This document shows positions 11,901-23,845 of a stretch of 64,000 bases of DNA, one piece after another; positions within the stretch are counted from its first letter, which is position 1; every line of letters begins with the position of its first letter. A program made the position numbers and the translations under genes. The notes below the pieces were generated by a model. It was not told where the DNA came from. It saw only the letters and a list, made by a program, of their open reading frames with translations, and made no database searches. This DNA comes from Chionoecetes opilio (lineage: Eukaryota > Arthropoda > Malacostraca > Decapoda > Majidae), in assembly GCA_016584305.1 (NCBI GenBank), contig JACEEZ010011976.1, positions 1 to 64,000 of the forward strand. Reading direction: 5' to 3'.

Positions 11901-12897
11901 CACCCCCGCCTCCACCTGCTCCCGGCGCTCAAGCTGCAGCACTCCCAGCCTCACCCCCGCCTCCACTCCCACCCTGCCCGCCTCACCATTCCCCTCCTTC
12001 AACTACACGGAGGCAACCAGCTCTCCCTCCAAGTGCAAGGACATGGTGCCCCCAGAATCATCTGGTGCATACTACTGTAAGCCCAAGGAAGATAATGCCT
12101 TTCTCACTCTGAGTAAGCGAGGGAAAGCCAAGGCGAGGAGGGAACAGAGGCTTGCACATCGCACAAAGGAACTGCCACATACACCTGATGTGCTCCTTAA
12201 GTTCAGCAAACTGTCCATCACCCCTCCCAGGAACACTGATCAGGTGCCTGCTGCGATACTCTCACTGCAGGACCAGCTCCAGCGCTTCCACTCGTTAGCG
12301 CTGAGCAAAAGTGGCAAGACCCAAGCTGATGGCTGTTTAGATGGCACAAACAAGACTAAGGACACAGGTAAATACTCCAGACCCAACAGTCTGCCTGTGG
12401 CGTCCTGTTCCCAGCCAACTTCTGCTGCCATCACTGCTGCCACTGAGCAGGACTCCACCACAGAAGGGAAGGAGAATGGCATACTTTCCCCCATGACACC
12501 CTCCTCCTCCGCTACCCATGTGCACAGTGTGAATACTCCCATAACAATACCAGAAATAAATGTGGTAGCCCCTTGTGCGTCATGGGCAGGCAGTGTTATT
12601 TCCAACCATGTATCCACAGACAGTTTAAAGGAAGGTAGAATTATAAGTCCCTCGAAAACTGAGCCAGTGTACAATGGCATTTCTCCGGCAATAAATGGCA
12701 TGCGACCTGATGCCTCAGTGCCAGACTTACAAATGTGCTCTGATATTTTGTCAGCAGGAAACAGTGAATCGTACTTCTCGGGTCCAATGTCTTACACTTG
12801 TAATGTGATTGAGGAAAAGAGTGTAAAGGAACCAAATAATAATGGTAGCTTTAGCTATGCAGCTGTAGCAGCAAAAGTGAAGCCACTAGACTTTTAA
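8980..12897 (+). CDS. Coiled-coil protein, BFR1/proton-pump-interactor-like
   Basis: Seven coding exons join in phase: 8980-9037, 10060-10148, 10263-10406, 10732-10893, 11071-11221, 11367-11523 and 11793-12897, each with GT donor and AG acceptor, giving 621 aa. Residues ~50-254 are highly charged helical sequence (IERLEYQLR, EEQKILDEISML, then a very basic Arg/Glu/Lys run) that reads as a long coiled coil. A Ser/Thr/Pro-rich linker follows (~280-345), then a conserved-looking basic patch (RGKAKARREQR, ~363-373) and the motif TPDVLLKFSKLSI, a low-complexity tail, and an SYAAVAAKVK end. The coiled coil plus KxxGRAKA-like patch recalls the yeast BFR1/plant PPI1 group, which act with RNA and the ER or with the proton pump. 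That family link is inference from memory, and function in arthropods is not known to me. No signal peptide or membrane segment. The start is the first ATG of exon 1, with a stronger in-frame ATG seven codons on. Confidence 0.8.
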
Positions 12898-13106
12898 GCA
12901 CATCTGAGCTTTTCTATTAATTGCCTATTTTATTGCTTGCCAAAGATGATTTCTTGTAAATATTTATTTGCTGAATAATCTTGTTCAACTTAGTTCTTTT
13001 TATTTATATATTTATGTTGATTCAACTACATTTATGATCAATCATCTAGTCACTAGTCTTAAGTCATTGAATGTATATAATGTTTATGTTTATGTTTATA
13101 TAGTAC
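12898..13106 (+). other. 3' flank of coiled-coil gene
   Basis: AT-rich 3' flank immediately after the stop at 12897. No canonical AATAAA is obvious before the repeat that begins near 13107, so the transcript end is unresolved. Confidence 0.4.
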
Positions 13107-13680
13107 TAGCCGCAAAGCCGCCCTCCGGGCGGACTTTTTGGCTAGCTCCTGCGGAGGGCTATTGGTGGGCTTTCAGCCCATCAAACACAGACTCTCCAGA
13201 TAGCCCCTTCTAACTTTCCTGCAATCAGGGATGTAGAAATGTATGTATTAACGCCAACCCATTCACATCACCCCCAACCCATTCACTCACCCATTACCCA
13301 TCACCCCCCACCCATTCACTCACCCATTACCCATCACCACACACCCATTCACTCACCCATTACCCATCACCCCCCATCTATTTCCTCACCCATCACCCCC
13401 CACCCATTCACTCACCCATTACCCATCACCCTACATCAAGGTTTCCTCAATTCTCGCAACCCACTTTTCTTCAATTATCGCTAATAGGCTGCTAAAAAAA
13501 AAGAAGAAAAAAGTGATCGGATCATCTCATAAGTGGGCTTAAAACCTTCCCCTGATCAACCTGGTTCCAAAAATGTGGTATATGATGGGATTCCGCCACG
13601 GGGGGCGGAACCTATACCACACACACAGACACACATACACACACACACTTTCGGCTTATATTATTATAGATATAGACATT
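13107..13680. repeat. Repeat unit with nested 'cccattcact' minisatellite
   Basis: Starts with a GC-rich hairpin (ccgccctccgggcgga) and 'ggtgggctttcagccca'. Between 13256 and 13440 lies a minisatellite of 'cacccattcactcaccca' and 'ttacccatcacc' words. It ends in CA-repeats and 'tttcggcttatattatta'. A similar '(CA)n - cggct - tata' end appears near 63265-63310, suggesting a dispersed family of unknown type. Confidence 0.5.
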
Positions 13681-15160
13681 TCAATGGGGAGTCACCCTTA
13701 GTGTTGTTTTTTATCTGTATTGTTTTATACGTTGAAATATATATATGTATGCAATGTTACTAGAAAATGTGTCATACACCCCCTCCAATCCTCCATGAAC
13801 ATGCCTCTCATGGAAACATTTATTTAGCTCAGATGTGATGCCCTCCCTAGGTGTGCAGCTAATCAAAGAAAGGATGCAGGTCTATGAAGCCCCTTGGTGT
13901 GAAGTCTTCAGTATCATATTGTCTCCAAAGTCACCATGTTATGTAGTGGTGGCACTAAGAGCAGTATTCATAATGGTTGTCACTTTCTTTGTTAAGAGAA
14001 ACACCACATCTTGTGTCCAAGATAATATTTATATTGCAACGTCTACATTGCCATTTCACAAAAAGTCCAGCTCAGGTACAGTCCAGCAAAGATTTTGTGT
14101 ATACAGTATATACATAAGCAGATTTTTTTCCCAGCCTGGGTATGTGACGGGTCCATTGGTAGCTCCTGGAAACTTGTCAGTCCAGTCCATGTCCAAGCTT
14201 AACTCAGGAACCTTGGGTTAATGAATTAGCTTTACATATGTCTCCAGTGCATTGATGTATCACCATGCAGTCCATGCTGAGAACGAACCTTGTGCACTAT
14301 TATCCACAATCCTTTAGTTCTTGTTGGAAAGCTTTGTTAATCTCTGTTTGTGTCTGTCGGCTGACTGACATCTAAACTTGTGCCAACAAGTACTGATGAT
14401 GTCTTTCATATGTAATAGGGGGAAATGGTGATATACTGTCGACTAATAATAATCAGTTTTCCATCTTGAGCGGAAGAAAATCGAAGACTGAACTGACATT
14501 ACTCCACAGAGGATATTTGAAGTCTACCATCTGACAGGCACAGTCAGAGGTGTTGCTGTTGGATGTGAATGAGACTTTGTTATTCAGGGAGTAACTTGAC
14601 AGTAAATGGTCACATCAGATGTATGAAACTTGTTATTGCTTCTTGTATCATATACTTTGATATACACTATACGTAGTTCATTAAGATGCACTGCAACATG
14701 GTTCTTTAATATGATACTGCAGTTTGAATTGTGATATAATACTAGGTTAAGATTACTGATAAGATGCTTAAATGTATATATGCAGGAATATGTCAATATC
14801 CATCCTTGTAGTAGGAAGCATGAGACTTAGCAAATAGCAATAGCGATCCACCACTTAAGCCTCAGGACTGCAGGGCAAGGCTCAGTGCAAGATTGTTGTG
14901 CTTTTCATTTCATATTAATAATGCTTTGAATCAGCAGTGGTCCATGTGTCATCCCAGGGACGTCACACCCCTGTACGGAGGCTTTCTGGGCACACTGGTG
15001 GCGGGGATGTCTCCGCACTACATCACATTATCACTACAAATGTTACGTACAAACCAAAACAAAATTTGACTCATTATGTACATGCAATTAATATTTGATA
15101 CAAATAAATCATATTAAAAAAGATGGTGTCATTAGAACCTAGTCCGGTAAAACTGCAGTT
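13681..15160. other. Intergenic, no feature recognised
   Basis: Moderately AT-rich sequence. Open frames are short and show no splice-flanked coding signal. It may be partly 3' UTR of the upstream coiled-coil gene. Confidence 0.4.
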
Positions 15161-15164
15161 TATT

Positions 15165-15770
15165 ACAATACTCCCTATTAACCAATACTCTCCTGACATA
15201 ACTGAGGGGGTTGCGCCCCCCAGACCCCCCCGCTAGTTAACTAACCTAGCCTGGGTATTGATTTCGTGACCTAACTTCGCCTCGCGGGGGGGTTTCTCCC
15301 CCAGACCCCCACCCTTATGTTATTTTTAATTTCTGACGTGTCTTGTAGGGGTTAGAAATGTTGTAAATTGTCAGCTCTACAAGTTGAGGATAGTTATAAC
15401 TACGTGCCTTGTAATGCGTGGTAAAACTACACAACAATTCCAACCCTTTTTACTTAAAATCTCTACACAACAAACTTGTGGACCAGGCTGGTCGGGAACC
15501 GGGTTTTAGGTGGCGATAAATAAAAATTTAAAATAAAAATAAAAAGCCATATACATATGTCAATAAAAAAGTTCCCTAATCTAGGGAAAAATCTAAACTA
15601 AACCTAACCTAACTTGGCGTATTAACCTCCTAGCCTTTGCCTTTGGACTTACAATTTTTCCGGCACCTCAAGACTTTGTGGAGGCAGTGTGGTTTAAACA
15701 GGCCTGACCGCACATTGCAACCTTCGCAGATAATTATGAAGTACAGTAAGTGTACTATATGCTGCTGTAC
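15165..15770. repeat. Dispersed repeat block ('ccaatactctcctgac' family)
   Basis: Carries 'ccaatactctcctgac' followed by G/C runs flanking TAACCTAGCC words, as at 35780-35830, 36400-36600 and 38600-39020. From 15600 to 15770 a second module ('ggaggcagtgtgg', 'tgaccgcacattgcaa', 'agtaagtgtactatatgct') also occurs at 57300-57410 and 57885-57955. Dispersed, probably non-autonomous elements; type unknown. Confidence 0.55.
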
Positions 15771-16213
15771 CTAATGTCATTCAGATCAGCTTGGAGCATT
15801 GCTTATGCAGTTTTACTGACCCGTGGTACTTAGGTCCTAACCCACAGATGCCGTGGCTAGAGATACGCCGACCGTATTCCGGTTGTACTTCTATGGGCGG
15901 CAGATAAAATTCAATATTGACAAGTGGAGCGTAATAATGTTGGTACAGAAAATCATCATAATAGGTACACCATAAATAATGTATCACTGAAATCAGCTTT
16001 CTTAACCTATTTCACAATATGTTATCTATGTAATACAACTGATGAAAATAACCACAATTTTTCTCTTTACTGTGTGATGCTGGTCTCGTGTCCACTCCTG
16101 CGTCAAAAATGCACAGAAATAACACTCCCTAAGTTCACACAATAAATAAAACGAAGGCCGTCCGGTTTCCTTACCTATAATAACTGCTGCAGTACTTCCG
16201 AGTTATTCACAAT

Positions 16214-16774
16214 GGTAACCGGATGTTTCGCCCCACATTAGCGGACGTTTCGCCCCCATTCGTGGATGTTTCGCCCCACTCGCGGACGTTTCGCCCCCCG
16301 GAAATTACTATACTATTTCAAAACTGTTCATCAAATGACTACAAAATCATCAGAAATATTGACGTGTAGTTAGGTATTGGTTAGAAACTAAGTGTGTCAA
16401 AATTTGGAGAGATTTGAAGAAGAAATATGGAAATTATCGTAGAAAAATCGACTATCACTCAAATCCTGTTTTGACTATAGTACGGAATTCGAAGTACACT
16501 GTCCCTTTAAGACCGGTCGATAACAGCATTTCGTCATCATTTTGTGCGTAAACAAATCGATCAGTATTTCTGATGATTTTGTAGTCATTTGATGAACAGT
16601 TTTGAAACATTATAGTAATTTCCGGGGGGCGAAACGTCCGCGAGTGGGGCGAAACGTCCGCAAATGGGGGGCGAAACGTCCGCAAACGGGGGCGAAACGT
16701 CCGTTAGAGTGGGGCGAAACGTCCGCGATTGGGCGGGGGCGAAACATCCATGGGGCGAAACGTCCGGCATTCCT
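16214..16774. mobile_element. Element with iterated-motif terminal inverted repeats
   Basis: Left end: four diverged iterations of 'cggacgtttcgcccc' (16219-16302). Right end: about six iterations of 'ggggcgaaacgtccgc' (16622-16768), the reverse complement. Just inside both ends lie matching inverted stretches (e.g. 'ttcaaaactgttcatcaaat' and complement), so the whole element folds back. Interior has no protein frame. This iterated-end layout parallels the MULE at 41719-44128. No clear target duplication seen. Confidence 0.75.
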
Positions 16775-17297
16775 TAACGAATGCTCAATCGAATCTCAAA
16801 CGAATCACACAAATACTGAGGCCGGATGTTCTTTTTGATTTCCCCGCCAGTCGCTGTCACATTTCACTTCTCGTTAAAAAATACATATGGATATTTTAGA
16901 ACAACGAGTCATTATGGGAGTCGGCATTTTTTCTTTGTTATTTCTAAAGAATGATGGGATATCAGGTAAATAAGACATGGATATTAGACTGGGGAGTATT
17001 GGGTGAGGTGAAGCCAGGGCGAGGGTCGAGACGCTGTGTTGTTGTGATGGCGGTGAGGCTCGGGCCCAGAATAACCCCCTGACACCCTGCCTAAGCTCTC
17101 CCTCACCCCCCTGACGCAGCCTAGGAAGCAACACACAGGAGGAGGGACGTAGGGGGCGGGGTAAGTCCTTAATAACACCTTAGACCAATCCTGGAGGTCC
17201 TGCTGAGTGTGATTCAGGTGTAAGCTGAGGCCGCGGGTCGCCGCCTCCCACTCACCGTTGGCTCCCTCACAAAGCTTATGACGCATGCCTAGGTTTT

Positions 17298-17721
17298 GTT
17301 ATTACTCTTACTGCCTCACAACCGCCTACAACACCAACTTAGGCTACACTTACTGCCTCACAACCGCCTACAACACCAACTTAAGTTACTCTTACTGCCT
17401 CACAACCGCCTACAACACCAACTTAGGCTACTCTTACTGCCTCACAACCGCCTACAACACCAACTTAGGTTCCTCTTACTGCCTCACAACCGCCTACAAC
17501 ACCAACTTAGGCTACTCTTACTGCCTCACAACCGCCTACAACACCAACTTAGGTTACTCTTACTGCCTCACAACCGCCTACAACACCAACTTAGGTTACT
17601 CTTACTGCCTCACAACCGCCTACAACACCAACTTAGGTTACTCTTACTGCCTCACAACCGCCTACAACACCAACTTAGGTTACTCTTACTGCCTCACAAC
17701 CGCCTACAACACCAACTTAGG
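17298..17721. repeat. 42-bp minisatellite, ~10 copies
   Basis: Units built on 'actgcctcacaaccgcctac' plus 'aacaccaacttagg', 42 bp each, very uniform. As 42 is divisible by three, two frames stay open through the array and give repeated 14-residue peptides. With no start or splice context this is not called a gene. Confidence 0.95.
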
Positions 17722-18261
17722 GTTTGTTACCAGGTCGTGGCTGAAGATACGGGCCGTAATCTTGAACACCGAGGCCAAAGACAAGGCAGTCGGTCACATT
17801 TTCGTCGCGGCTGAAAATACGGCGGCCGTATTTGTTCATGGGAATTCTCTGTCATACCGGAGAGATTTAAACACTATTTCACAATATTGATCACGATATT
17901 TCACTTTGTACTTGCAATAACGATAACCATACTTTCCCTTACACTGGGTGATGCTGGTCTTCTACGTTCTAAATGTACATAAATGACCCCCCCATCAAAC
18001 ATAGCACCCATTAATAGGTACACATCTTGTACACATAGAGAATGCAAAGGTCCTTTTTTTTGTGATCGGTATCAAAATTAATTTGATGTGTAAATAATTG
18101 AGAAAATGACACATTTGTTTCTTTTGATGCAGCAACTCTCTGAGGAATGGAATACTGATTATATCATCACCTAGAACTCGTCAATTCCACAAATACCTAA
18201 TTATTTCATGATTTTAAAACTTTTCAACCACTTTCCAGGTATTGAAAGAACAAGCAGTAAA

Positions 18262-19407
18262 ATGTCCTCCATCAGTGATACATCAATATGGCTCAAGTTT
18301 TTCACAGAGGCGGGCATACCAGCAGGCGAGGCAACCAACTACGCCATCATCTTCACCGACAACCGCATCAAGACAGACATGCTGCTGGATCTGAACCGAG
18401 AGTACCTGAGGGACATGGACATTACGGTGATGGGCGACGTGATAGCCATCCTCAAGCATGCCAAGGTGTTCTCAGGCCAGCTGTCCCGTCAGAAGGTGCT
18501 GCAGATTACCCCAGTCCCCCCTGTACAGCATGAGACACCTGCCCCCACCACAACCCTCAAGAAGAGCACCCCAGCCACCAGGATGCTCGAGCACTATGTC
18601 AGGAAGGAAGTGCCGCCCCCGTCGCCGCCCTCTGCCAACACTAGTCTGTCGCAGAGCCTCTCTTCACGCCTAAGCGCAGGTACCAAGAGACCTTTGGAGG
18701 AGGAGGATTTTGGAAATGGCAAAAGAAGCTCAGTTTTTAACAGGCTTGGCGATAACTCTGTCACGAGCACCACCAACGAGAACCCCAAGATAACCATCAC
18801 GATGCACGGGAAAGACGTTCTCCGTTCACCCCCGTCAGCAGAAAACGGGACCAAAAAGTCATCCTCCGTCTTTGGCCGTTTGGTTTACAACGAGGATTCA
18901 GACTCAGAGCATGACCTGATCCCTTTCAAGCCACTGGAGTACCAGGGGATTCTGAAGTATCCCGCCAAGGATGGCATTGAAAAGATAACACCAGCCAAGA
19001 AAAAGATCAACATCTCTTCAGGCAGCACAAGCTCACCCACAGCCATGATTGCAGAGACCAATGCAAGCATCAAGAACAGGCTTGGGGCCCAGAAGACTGC
19101 TGGACCTGTTGCCTTCTCCAGTGCCGGAATATTTGCCAGGGATATGATTACCAAGCCCCCCAAGCAGTCTCCTGTCGGCACGTCAAAAGGGAAGGCACCT
19201 CCTGTAGCAGTGACACCAAAAGCAATGCCCAAAACCCAGCTGCCAGGGAGGACGGTGGTCTCGGCCGCTGCTTCCTCTTCTGTCCCCTCAACAGGAAGGA
19301 AAAAGTATGTCAAAAAGATTGTGAAAGTGAACAAGAAGACAGGTGAAATTGTGAGTGAGGAGATGATACCTTTAAAAACAGATGTGTTTAGTAGACTTGG
19401 GAACTAA
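18262..19407 (+). CDS. SAM-domain protein, C19orf47-like
   Basis: An uninterrupted 381-codon frame. A SAM domain occupies residues ~8-70 (WLKFFTEAGIP, YAIIFTDNRI, LLDLNREYL, VMGDVIAILKHAK). The rest is a Ser/Pro/Lys-rich, probably disordered tail with three SVFxRLG-like motifs (~157-163, 202-207, 374-381) and the phrase YQGILKYP before the second half. The same arrangement of N-terminal SAM plus repeated VFxRLG is found in vertebrate C19orf47, whose function is poorly defined. The frame stays open 18 codons upstream, but a good acceptor (cactttccag, ending 18239) lies in between. I therefore place the start at the ATG just after it, at the beginning of the SAM domain, with a 5' UTR exon further upstream. 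Basic C-terminus YVKKIVKVNKKTGE. Confidence 0.88.
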   Translation: MSSISDTSIWLKFFTEAGIPAGEATNYAIIFTDNRIKTDMLLDLNREYLRDMDITVMGDVIAILKHAKVFSGQLSRQKVLQITPVPPVQHETPAPTTTLKKSTPATRMLEHYVRKEVPPPSPPSANTSLSQSLSSRLSAGTKRPLEEEDFGNGKRSSVFNRLGDNSVTSTTNENPKITITMHGKDVLRSPPSAENGTKKSSSVFGRLVYNEDSDSEHDLIPFKPLEYQGILKYPAKDGIEKITPAKKKINISSGSTSSPTAMIAETNASIKNRLGAQKTAGPVAFSSAGIFARDMITKPPKQSPVGTSKGKAPPVAVTPKAMPKTQLPGRTVVSAAASSSVPSTGRKKYVKKIVKVNKKTGEIVSEEMIPLKTDVFSRLGN

Positions 19408-19575
19408 AGTATTGTGGAAAGTCTCGAATCAATGAAATCATATTGGAGTCCCTCAAACCATTGCTTTAGTTACTTGAAACTGAAAATTGGGAAAGAGAAA
19501 GTCATTTATTTAAGTTAAAACATGGCATGAATTTTATGGATTATCATTTATATGTCAACCAAGTATTAGAGTAAA

Positions 19576-19846
19576 GGTCGGTACCCACAAGCGCGCTTCT
19601 ACGGCCGCCGTTGCCATTCACCGCCCAACAATGACTTCACCATCATCACCATGTGAGTGGCTGTAGTGGGAACAGGGCACAGTTTGCACCTCCATTCGAG
19701 CGGACACCGCCGAGCGGGAGAGATGACTTGATTTTAACTTTGTACGGCAGCCAACTCAATCCGCTCGGTGCGGTTGATTTTTTTGTGACGTCATTGTTGG
19801 GCGGTGAACGGCAACGGCATAGAAGCGGACTTGTGGGAACCGGGCA
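19576..19846. mobile_element. MITE-like element with inverted ends
   Basis: The left end 'ggtcggtacccacaag' with 'cttctacggcc' and 'attcaccgcccaacaatgac' is matched in reverse complement at the right ('gtcattgttgggcggtgaa', 'agaagcggacttgtggga', 'accgggc'). TAA flanks both sides (19572-19574 and about 19847-19849), which would fit a 3-bp PIF/Harbinger-type target duplication, though the terminal bases do not match perfectly. No protein frame. It lies ~170 bp after the SAM gene stop, perhaps within its 3' UTR. Confidence 0.65.
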
Positions 19847-19849
19847 TAA

Positions 19850-22401
19850 GTAGCTCTGATTTATAAAGACTGTGCGTGAAAATTCCTGACAAGTGCTGTT
19901 GTTTGAAATGCATGGATAACTTTTACAATTGCTGTGTTATTCCGACATTAATAACCCATTAACACTAAAATCACTACATACGTACAGATGTCCCAACTTT
20001 CTTTATAGACAAAAATTTAGATAAAGACATTCTGAATACAAAATAGAGGAGCAAGTATGCATGGCTGTGAATGTTATGCTCTTTATTTAGAGACTTGATG
20101 TGATGGTGTGTGTGTGTGTACATCAGTGATAGTCTGAACAAGTTTTGGTCAATATGTGACATAACTTGTACAATGGAAAGTATTAATGCACACTCACAAT
20201 GCATCATAATGTGTACGTGTACATATAAATATCTCCAGCAGTGCACATGGTAAAATTTAGTTGGATATTGAAGGTTATTAGTGATGGACATTGACCACGA
20301 CCAGTTTATTGATTACTGACATTTTTCAAGAACCAAAGTGGATTTTACCATTTGTGACCAAAAACCTTATTTATTTTTTTATTTTTTTGAGCAGATGGGT
20401 TAAATGTATATTTTGTATTATATGATTCATAATACAAATAAGATACAGTTGTGTTGGTTATTGACAAGGAGTAAGGAAGTGGTGGCCTGAGGAAGCAGCT
20501 GAGGGGAGGGTGTGGGTGTGGGGCAGCCTGGACCTGGGCTGCCAAGTGTTGCTGCTGCCACGCAGGTTGTTCACGAGACCTGGACTTTGAGGAACCACAG
20601 CACAATAGTTAGAGAAGGGCTTTTCAGTTTTAAAGTATTACAATGCCAATCTGCTATGGAAAAGAATAGAATAATTATTACCATAATGACAAATAATTTC
20701 ATAATGAATGTGATATTTGCCAAAACACTAGTTAATTGTATGTACATATTATAAGTTGTATGCCTGAGATTCTGTTGGTTGGGTGAGGACCATCACAAAC
20801 AGTGCCATAACTCAGATCCTAACTTGGATTTGTTCCTGGATTGCCTCACTAGTGGGATGAAAGTCCATCAAAATTCCATCGAGACAATAAATATAATAGG
20901 GACAAAATCTCTAAAGCACTTGTGAACAGAATTAGTGTTGATGGAAATACCTCTCCAGAAGTACTTACTGTTGCTCTCAGTTTTGACATCAAGTGCAAAT
21001 TGTTGTTTTCAGTGAAAGAATAATTCTCATGAGCTTCCTGGAAATTACTAAGTCCATATCAATTGCTGAAGCTGCTTGGTAGGCTGGACCAGTCCTAGAT
21101 TTCGTATGCATAGAATTAATGAGGAATGTGAAGGGTGTAGAATGGAAACTACAAATATAAAAGGTCAAGTAAATACTACATAGCCAGTAGGAAAGGGATA
21201 ATTTATATTTCACATTCAATACAATTTGGTTCTATAATTATTGTGTTACATCGATCCCAGCAAATACAAATGTGTCAATCCTACAAAGCATATTTCAGAA
21301 TGGTATTTACTGGGCTGTGATTGCACATGCAGGAATGCAGGGTGGGTCACTCTAGTGTGGAACTAAGGTTGACAATAGCAATGCAGATTCCAGCCTTTCC
21401 AAGATATGCTTCAAGTGCAAATAAATTGTTCCAGTCTGTGAGTAACACTTCGGGAACGTCTCGTCCGAGCCATTCCTTCCGCTGTGCTTGACTGAACCTG
21501 TTGGCAAGACCTTAAGTGGCACAAACATAAAGCATCAAAAAGGTCAAATAACTTTCATACAAAAATAAACAAAGTAAGGTCCAATAAATCATGCGAGTCA
21601 TACCAGACCTTTAACTCTTCAACAAATTGCTCTTCGTCAGAGTGAAAAATTGCAAAGGAAATAGCAATAACTTATATGTACTTATGAAAAATAATTAGGA
21701 ACCTGTAAGGTAAAGCAGAGTTCATGTGACCATACGAAGCTTGATGAATCCTTTCAGTGTTGGCAGATCAAAAGTTTGGTGGGCTTGGTGGAAAGTAACT
21801 TCCACAAAGACACCGGCATTTTGCCAGCAAAAAAGACCAAGACAAAAGCCTTCTTAGACTAGTCTCTTTGCATGTAATAAAGACTTTTTCCAATGACCAT
21901 TCTTAACATTTAATTCTGTGTAAAACTATAATTATCATTGATATTTGTGTTACTACTTTTCTTTCTCCTTATGTCTGTGTTGCAACACAGTCATGGACAT
22001 AATCCTTACCCTGACAATTTGAACACTAATTGATATAGTATGTACTAAAATTCATGTCTCCTAACGAGCTTCCCTCGTGTCATCCATTACCTTTTAAGTA
22101 ATTATTGCATCTACATCACATTCTTTATGAGTAACACACAAGTGAATACAACAAATGATGAAAATGCAGACACATGATAACAACAGATACAATGATGAGT
22201 CCAATGCTACACAAAATGCAACCACTACTAATCAAACTCTATGAGACATAAACAGTCCATTAGGTGTCGTGCAAGTGATTAAGGTACTTGATAAGTGAGT
22301 GAAGACATAGTAGCAACCATCCCTAAGTTTATCATTCCAGTGGCTATAAATTGTACTGTATTAGGAAGCTGACCTCCCCATCCTCTCCCTCCCATCACCA
22401 G
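19850..22401. other. Intergenic, probably includes 3' UTR of the SAM gene
   Basis: AT-rich, no splice-supported coding sequence. Possible AATAAA polyadenylation signals occur (e.g. 20886). I recognise no transposon. Confidence 0.4.
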
Positions 22402-22409
22402 ATGCTAAC

Positions 22410-23215
22410 ATGGCACTCAGCTTAGCCTATAATATCATCACAACGGGTGAACTCGGGTGGCTGTCTTGTGACGGCCTTCAAGTAAGTTTACGCTTGCTTC
22501 AAATTTTCCAGTCTTATGGCTTACTCTTGCCACTGTGTACATGTCTACAGATGTGCCTGTGCCCTTACATTAGATTTTTGTTGTCCCTGAAAAGTACCTG
22601 TCACAAGAAAAGAGTACATAAGTTTCTCGTATCAACTGGCTGATGTCGCATTTAGTCCCTTCTACAATAGCCATCATCGGCCTCGCTGCACACCAAGAGA
22701 CACACCATCGAGTATGAGGCAGCCAGACCATGTCCATGTGTCACCCCATCACAGTCATGAATGAATTAAGTGATGCTGTGACGTGGCAGCCAAGCTACTT
22801 CACCGTAAGGGCACCAGTCATCAAAATCAATAAGTTATCATAGGTAGTCAATAAATTTTCAACACATTTAACTTGCATAAGTCATGGATTTGATTGGTGA
22901 AAGTTTGTTTCAGTAAACTATAAATTTTTTCATCATGTTTCAATTTCACACTTTCAAAGTTGTTACAAACTCATCCATTTTCAGGGTGAGGAAGATACAA
23001 GCCAGCCACTGAGGCGGCACGAGTGTCCGTCAGCGGCACACAAGCACGAGTCTGGCCGCCGCCGTGTGCTGTTCTCACGCTCAGCCCAGGAAAGTTGCAG
23101 AGTTGTGATGGAAGTCTGCCTGGTGCTGCACACCAGACAATGGTTTAAGAAAGATAGTTGCAAGCATCCTTTCCCATTCACCCTTAAACTCAAAATAGTT
23201 TACATCACAGACTAA
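22410..23215 (+). CDS. Candidate two-exon gene, product unknown
   Basis: Exon A ends 22481 at a strong GTAAGT donor and is preceded by a pyrimidine-rich acceptor (ending 22401). Exon B starts at 22985 after 'ccattttcag' and runs to a stop ending 23215. The join is in phase and gives 100 aa from the ATG at 22410, in good start context (aacATGG). The protein has a hydrophobic-neutral start (MALSLAYNIITTGELGW), then a His/Arg/Ser-rich part with several Cys (HECPSAAHKHESGRRR, SCRVV, VCLVL, DSCKHPF). I do not recognise a family. It could instead be terminal exons of a longer + strand gene, or chance. It lies tail to tail with RNF25. Confidence 0.25.
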
Positions 23216-23845
23216 AAATGTAAAACTAACTTTCAATCATCTAAAAAAGATGAAAAAGAAACTATTATTATACGAAGTAAATATTTTGTGCATATAAAAA
23301 ATAAACTTTGTGAAGAACTCAAATACAAAACTTTCCCCTAAAAGAACCCCAGGACAGCAGGGCGTGCCACTGTCTGCCACACGCTGCCAACTTCTACATC
23401 TTCTCCTCGTGTTTATATTATGCAAGACTTTGATTCTCATCAGTTTTGCCATCTTGATCCTATCTTCTCCCCTTGTTGTAGGAAGAGTGCACAAGACTTT
23501 AAGTCTCTGTCAAAGTTGTAAGTTTAGAAATTTTGTGAAAATCTTGATTCTCCTAATGGTGTCCCTAGAGGAATATCTTAAGAGCGAGAGAGACATAACG
23601 CTACTGCTACACACCGAGCGGGGGGTTGTGGGGGGCGACACGGGGCCGACACACTCATCTACGGCTCTACAATGAGTAAGCTGATCATTATAACTATTTC
23701 TATAACACCCATTTCTTTTGGAAGTTGAATATACTGAATACTTGATGGTTAAATACATCGTTATGATAATACTTGGTACACAGATGAGGAGACAAAGGGC
23801 AGAGAGGAGGAGACAGGGCGGCCAAAACCCTGCAAGCCACATTCG

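Noticed and set aside
11822..12112. Proline-rich ORF overlapping exon 7 of the coiled-coil gene
   Set aside because: Out-of-frame reading of a CACC-rich stretch; the main frame joins in phase with exon 6.
13835..14221. 128-codon ORF after the coiled-coil gene
   Set aside because: No domain, no good splice signals, composition like the surrounding intergenic DNA.
17285..17890. 201-codon ORF with repeated 14-residue peptide
   Set aside because: It is produced by a 42-bp minisatellite whose length is a multiple of three; two frames are open and there is no splice or start context.
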